Positions 59,858-64,000 of a stretch of DNA of 64,000 nucleotides are shown in pieces. The position numbers were made by a program, and so were the translations under genes. The DNA is from Pseudoalteromonas viridis (lineage in GTDB: Bacteria; Pseudomonadota; Gammaproteobacteria; Enterobacterales; Alteromonadaceae), in the NCBI RefSeq assembly GCF_017742995.1, contig NZ_CP072425.1:3038001-3102000 (forward strand). The letters run 5' to 3'. The notes beneath the pieces are model-generated. The model searched no databases. It saw only the letters and a list, made by a program, of their open reading frames with translations, and was not told the origin of the DNA. Positions within the stretch are counted from its first letter, which is position 1. Every line of letters begins with the position of its first letter.

Positions 59858-60076
59858 CTACACAACTTCGTCCGCAAGCGGTGCGATGTTGGTAGCGTGC
59901 AGGCCTTTGGGACCTTCTTGCAGATCGAATGTTACATCCTGACCAGCTTTAAGCGTTTTGTATCCATCCATTACAATCGTGGAGTAATGGGCAAAGATAT
60001 CTTCCTCGCTGCCGTCTTCTACGATGAAACCAAACCCTTTGGCATTGTTGAACCATTTGACTTTTCCGCAAGCCAT
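59858..60076 (-). CDS. cspD: Cold-shock-domain protein CspD
   Basis: The 72-residue protein is a single cold-shock domain. RNP1 is seen as KGFGFI, and RNP2 is replaced by the CspD-type DIFAHYS. It begins MACGKVKWFNNAKGFGFI. CspD of E. coli inhibits DNA replication in stationary phase. The divergent cspD/clpS-clpA arrangement is conserved in gammaproteobacteria, which supports CspD over the other Csp paralogues. Confidence 0.93.
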   Translation of the reverse strand: MACGKVKWFNNAKGFGFIVEDGSEEDIFAHYSTIVMDGYKTLKAGQDVTFDLQEGPKGLHATNIAPLADEVV

Positions 60077-60279
60077 ACTTCTACATCCTTCTATAAGTTG
60101 ACTAAATTAAGTTAATCTAACCTTTGAAATTTGCTAAGCTGCCCATATGATTAATATGTCCAGCTAGGTAAAGACTGTAGTTTATTTGGCCAGACAGTCA
60201 AGTTTTTAAAGCGATTTTTTAACAATTTATTTATTTTTCAATTCAAGTTGCTTGAGTTGATAAGACAAGACTATATTTT

Positions 60280-60597
60280 ATGAGTGGGACAAACGAATCT
60301 GGTGTGGTTGACGCGGTCCGCGAGGAACAGAAACAAAAGTTGCAGCCGCCGCGCAAGTACAAAGTGATTTTAAACAATGACGATTACACACCTATGGATT
60401 TTGTCATTGAAGTTTTAATGACATTTTTCAATATGGATAGCGAAAGAGCAACTGATGTGATGTTGAAAGTACATCACGAGGGAAAAGCGGTATGTGGACT
60501 GTACCCTGCCGACATTGCCCATACAAAGGCTGAGCAGGTAAATCGATATGCTCGGGATCACGAGCACCCGCTGCTCTGTAGTTGTGAGCAGGAATGA
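60280..60597 (+). CDS. clpS: ATP-dependent Clp protease adaptor ClpS
   Basis: The 105-residue adaptor has the N-degron pocket residues in [19 protein letters not shown] and the HxxG-type [11 protein letters not shown] block near 85. It delivers proteins with destabilising N-termini to ClpA. Bpt, encoded 3 kb away, creates such N-termini, so both ends of the bacterial N-end rule pathway lie in this window. It is followed by clpA after 28 bases. Confidence 0.96.
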   Translation: MSGTNESGVVDAVREEQKQKLQPPRKYKVILNNDDYTPMDFVIEVLMTFFNMDSERATDVMLKVHHEGKAVCGLYPADIAHTKAEQVNRYARDHEHPLLCSCEQE

Positions 60598-60625
60598 CCT
60601 TATATATTCTCGTTGGGGGTTGCCA

Positions 60626-62893
60626 ATGCTAAATAAAGACTTAGAAATTACTCTGAATACCGCATTTCGTGAGGCAAGAAATCGTCGTCACGAATTTATG
60701 ACGGTAGAACATTTACTGCTCGCATTGATTGATAACCCGTCCGCCAGTGAAGCATTGAACGCTTGTGGCGTTGACACAGAAGGGCTAAAACGGGAACTGT
60801 CGGAGTTCATTGATGAGACCACTCCGGTAATTCCAGACTTGGAAGAAGACCGCGAAACACAGCCTACGCTGGGTTTTCAGCGTGTTTTACAACGTGCGGT
60901 TTTTCACGTGCAATCATCCGGACGCAACGAAGTGACCGGTGTTAACGTGCTGGTGGCGATTTTCTCTGAGCAAGAAAGTCAGGCTGTTTATCTGCTGAAA
61001 AAAGCAGATGTGAGCCGCCTGGATATTGTCAACTATATCAGCCACGGCATTTCTAAATCTGACGATGAAGCTGAGCCGGAAGACAATGAAGAAGCGCATG
61101 AAGAAAGTCATGAAACAGCGTCTGAAGAAAAAACCAAACTGGAGAACTTTACAGCCAATTTGAATGTGCTGGCCAAAGCCGGACAAATTGATCCGCTGGT
61201 CGGGCGCGATCAGGAAGTAGAGCGGACCATTCAGGTCTTATGCCGCAGAAAGAAAAACAATCCACTGTTGGTCGGCGAGGCCGGAGTGGGTAAAACCGCA
61301 ATTGCCGAGGGGCTGGCTTATCGTATTGTCAATGAGCTGGTGCCTGATGTGATTGCTGATGCGGTGGTGTACTCACTTGATATGGGTGCCTTACTTGCTG
61401 GTACTAAGTATCGTGGTGACTTTGAAAAACGTTTCAAAGCCTTGCTCAAAGAATTACAAGCAAAGCCCAATGCAATTTTATTCATCGATGAAATCCACAC
61501 CATTATCGGTGCGGGGGCGGCATCGGGCGGCGTGATGGACGCCTCAAACCTGATCAAGCCACTATTGTCGAGCGGTCAGCTACGCTGTCTTGGTTCAACC
61601 ACTTACTCTGAATTCAAAAATATTTTTGAAAAAGATCGTGCTCTGGTACGTCGTTTCCAGAAAATTGATATTGTAGAGCCGAGTGTTGCCGATACTGCCA
61701 AGATCCTTAGCGGTCTGAAAGAACGTTACGAGGAACATCACGGCATTCGTTATACACAAAAAGCCTTGAAGGCCGCTGCTGAGCTGAGCGCAAAATACAT
61801 TAATGAACGGCATTTGCCTGATAAAGCCATTGATGTGATTGACGAAGCCGGTGCCAACCAGCGTCTGTTACCTGCCTCGCGGCGCAAGAAAACCATAGGT
61901 GTCGCAGACATAGAACAAATTGTGTCTAAGATTGCGCGTATTCCGCAGCAGAATGTCTCTTCCAGCGATAAAGAAGTGCTTAAGAACCTAGATCGTAACC
62001 TGAAGATGCTGGTGTTCGGCCAGGATGAGTCAATTGATGCGTTGACTTCGGCGATCCGTTTATCACGCTCAGGCCTTGGCAGTGAGGACAAGCCAATTGG
62101 CTCATTCCTGTTTGCCGGACCTACTGGTGTGGGTAAAACTGAGGTGACCAAGCAGCTGGCCAAGTGTATGGGCATAGAGTTCGTACGTTTTGATATGTCC
62201 GAGTACTCAGAGCGCCACGCAGTGAGTCGATTGATTGGTGCGCCTCCGGGCTATGTTGGTTTTGAACAGGGCGGTTTGCTGACAGATTCAGTGATCAAAC
62301 ACCCACACTCTGTGGTACTGCTGGACGAAATCGAAAAAGCCCATCCAGACATTTACAACATTCTGTTGCAGGTGATGGATCATGGCACACTGACCGATAA
62401 CAATGGTCGTAAAGCCGATTTCCGCAATGTGATTGTAGTAATGACAACCAATGCGGGTGTGCAGGAAACAGTGCGTCAGTCTATTGGCTTCCAGGAGCAG
62501 GACCATTCGCACGATGCCATGGTTGAGATCAACAAGGTGTTTACTCCTGAGTTCAGAAACCGTCTGGATAACATTATTTGGTTCAACCACCTTGAAAAAG
62601 ACGTTATTTTGCAGGTTGTTGATAAATTTATTGTTGAGCTACAAGCACAGCTGGATAAGAAATCAGTTTGCCTTGATTTGACCAATGAAGCCAGAGACTG
62701 GTTAGCAGACATTGGCTACGATAAGTCGATGGGTGCGCGTCCTATGGCGAGGGTCATTCAGGATAACCTTAAGAAGCCACTGGCCAACGAGATCTTGTTT
62801 GGTGAGCTGGTAGACGGGGGAACGGTTACTATCTCGGTTAAAGATAAGAAGCTGGCATTTAAGTTTGAGTCCAATGTGGCTGAGCCTGCTTAA
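60626..62893 (+). CDS. clpA: Clp protease ATP-binding subunit ClpA
   Basis: From the ATG at 60626 (GGGGG upstream) the protein is 755 residues. It has an N-domain with two ClpN repeats (about 1-145), an acidic linker (EPEDNEEAHEESHETASEE), and two AAA+ modules. Walker A motifs are GEAGVGKTAIAEGL near 215 and GPTGVGKTEVTKQL near 495. There is no ClpB-type middle coiled coil. It unfolds substrates for ClpP. The longer frame from 60548 overlaps clpS and was rejected. Confidence 0.96.
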   Translation: MLNKDLEITLNTAFREARNRRHEFMTVEHLLLALIDNPSASEALNACGVDTEGLKRELSEFIDETTPVIPDLEEDRETQPTLGFQRVLQRAVFHVQSSGRNEVTGVNVLVAIFSEQESQAVYLLKKADVSRLDIVNYISHGISKSDDEAEPEDNEEAHEESHETASEEKTKLENFTANLNVLAKAGQIDPLVGRDQEVERTIQVLCRRKKNNPLLVGEAGVGKTAIAEGLAYRIVNELVPDVIADAVVYSLDMGALLAGTKYRGDFEKRFKALLKELQAKPNAILFIDEIHTIIGAGAASGGVMDASNLIKPLLSSGQLRCLGSTTYSEFKNIFEKDRALVRRFQKIDIVEPSVADTAKILSGLKERYEEHHGIRYTQKALKAAAELSAKYINERHLPDKAIDVIDEAGANQRLLPASRRKKTIGVADIEQIVSKIARIPQQNVSSSDKEVLKNLDRNLKMLVFGQDESIDALTSAIRLSRSGLGSEDKPIGSFLFAGPTGVGKTEVTKQLAKCMGIEFVRFDMSEYSERHAVSRLIGAPPGYVGFEQGGLLTDSVIKHPHSVVLLDEIEKAHPDIYNILLQVMDHGTLTDNNGRKADFRNVIVVMTTNAGVQETVRQSIGFQEQDHSHDAMVEINKVFTPEFRNRLDNIIWFNHLEKDVILQVVDKFIVELQAQLDKKSVCLDLTNEARDWLADIGYDKSMGARPMARVIQDNLKKPLANEILFGELVDGGTVTISVKDKKLAFKFESNVAEPA

Positions 62894-62910
62894 TATAACG
62901 GCCAAACAAC

Positions 62911-62938
62911 AAAAAGCCCGGTACTAGCCGGGCTTTTT
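62911..62938. terminator. Intrinsic terminator between clpA and infA
   Basis: AAAAAGCCCGG (62911-62921) pairs with CCGGGCTTTTT (62928-62938) around TACTAG. It serves convergent clpA and infA. Confidence 0.92.
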
Positions 62939-62997
62939 GTTTTAATCGTCTCTTGTCCACGGTTACCTGATGGGTAAGCGTATCTGAGCTGGGCGAA

Positions 62998-63243
<246 letters not shown>

Positions 63244-63308
63244 TTAACGGTGCAGATTTTGCCGAAAAGCGCGCGATAAGTAAAGGCAGGAGCGCTTATT
63301 TTTGTAAT

Positions 63309-64000
63309 CTAAATGTTGACCCAGACATCACTTTTGAACTGTTGTGCAGGTAAATATTGCTGCTTGTAGCGCATTTTGGGGCAAGCATCTATCTGATAGC
63401 CAAGATAGAGATAGGCTTTGGCATGCTGGCGTGCAAACTCCAATTGCGCCATGATCATCACAGTCCCCAGGCTTAAATCAGCGTAGTCGGGGTCAAAAAA
63501 AGTATAGATGGCGGACAAAGCGGTTGGCATGGTGTCGGTCACTGCAACCGCTATCAATTGCTCTTTGTGCCACAGTTCAATAAAGGTAATGGGCAGCCAA
63601 CGACAAAATAAGAAGCTTTCGTACTGCAACCGGTTAGGCGGGTACATAGAGCCGTCACTATGGCGCATGGTGATGTACTTTTCGTATAACTGGTAATAAT
63701 CTGTTTGCTCCTGAGTGTTGTACTCGAAGCGAAATTCTGAGTTTATTTTATTCCATTTGCGTTTTTGTGAACGTGAGGGCACATAGGCGTCGGCCAGCAC
63801 CCGCACCGACTGACAGGCATGACACGCAGGGCAGTGAGGGCGATATATTTGATCACCACTGCGGCGAAAGCCAAACGACAGCAAGGTCTCAAAGCGTGAC
63901 GGTGTATAGCAGTTGCTATCCAGAATCACCAATAGCTGTTCTTTCTTATCAGCCAGGTAGCTGCAATCAAACTGCTGGCTCAGGCCAATTTTTGAAGGGA
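63309..64000 (-). CDS. bpt: Aspartate/glutamate leucyltransferase, N-terminus beyond window
   Basis: The frame stays open to the right edge. Upstream of the first Met it still reads PSKIGLSQQFDCSYLADKKE, which is conserved Bpt sequence. The true start is therefore outside the window and about 230 codons are visible. The family Cys set is present: FDCSYL, then RPHCPACHACQSVRV. SGDQIYRP and YLYLGYQIDACPKMRYK are further conserved blocks. It adds Leu to proteins with N-terminal Asp or Glu, making them ClpS-ClpAP substrates. Confidence 0.93.
   Translation of the reverse strand, partial: PSKIGLSQQFDCSYLADKKEQLLVILDSNCYTPSRFETLLSFGFRRSGDQIYRPHCPACHACQSVRVLADAYVPSRSQKRKWNKINSEFRFEYNTQEQTDYYQLYEKYITMRHSDGSMYPPNRLQYESFLFCRWLPITFIELWHKEQLIAVAVTDTMPTALSAIYTFFDPDYADLSLGTVMIMAQLEFARQHAKAYLYLGYQIDACPKMRYKQQYLPAQQFKSDVWVNI

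Overview
The window looks like chromosomal DNA of a marine gammaproteobacterium, most likely Pseudoalteromonas or a close Alteromonadales relative. This is inferred from gene content and order: cspD/clpS/clpA/infA/bpt, a ccoNOQP-ccoHIS-fnr-uspE-ttcA block, lolCDE, purB-hflD-mnmA, a monomeric isocitrate dehydrogenase, a FadE-type acyl-CoA dehydrogenase and a FabY-like ketosynthase. No phage genes, insertion sequences, CRISPR arrays, tRNA or rRNA genes were seen. Most of the window is core chromosome, and the accessory character lies in a few short islands.

Layout. 0-3 kb: end of an ABC exporter operon and a lipoprotein M2 (ACE-like) peptidase, both on the minus strand. 3-8.5 kb: fadE, then two minus-strand lipoproteins, one with Ig-like and RCC1-like parts. 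8.5-14.3 kb: an RND efflux pair, a small Cys-cluster protein, and a methionine aminopeptidase downstream of a ParD-like ribbon-helix-helix gene. 14.3-16.2 kb: a gene-poor stretch with an intrinsic terminator and a possible small RNA, then rsmF. 16.4-18.6 kb: a GAPDH-arsJ pair for arsenate detoxification. 18.7-20.6 kb: a Cache-type chemoreceptor. 20.9-31.8 kb: the microaerobic respiration block, reading on the minus strand ccoNOQP, terminator, ccoH-ccoI-ccoS-TauE-like, fnr, uspE, ttcA. A divergent lipoprotein gene and possible FNR boxes accompany it.

32-38.7 kb is the least familiar part. It holds a 1014-residue lipoprotein with a long helical centre, a 363-residue outer-membrane beta-barrel and a 636-residue lipoprotein that looks like a distant paralogue of the first. 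A GreA/B-like factor follows. This is my best candidate for an undescribed cell-surface system.

38.7-46.3 kb: a GlxA-type AraC regulator divergent from a FabY-like ketosynthase, then glutathione-dependent formaldehyde detoxification (frmA, fghA) with a divergent LysR gene, and a SulP anion transporter. 46.5-49.6 kb: lolCDE. 49.7-50.8 kb: a sensorless chemoreceptor whose downstream flank carries the decayed C-terminus of an EAL-domain gene. 51-64 kb: DUF4826-like, GNAT, roxA, purB, hflD, mnmA, rluE, icd, cspD/clpS-clpA, infA and a partial bpt.

Several gene starts were moved from the longest open frame to internal ATG, GTG or TTG codons on Shine-Dalgarno and family-alignment grounds. These are stated per gene. 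All functional calls come from reading motifs and recalled families; no database search was run.
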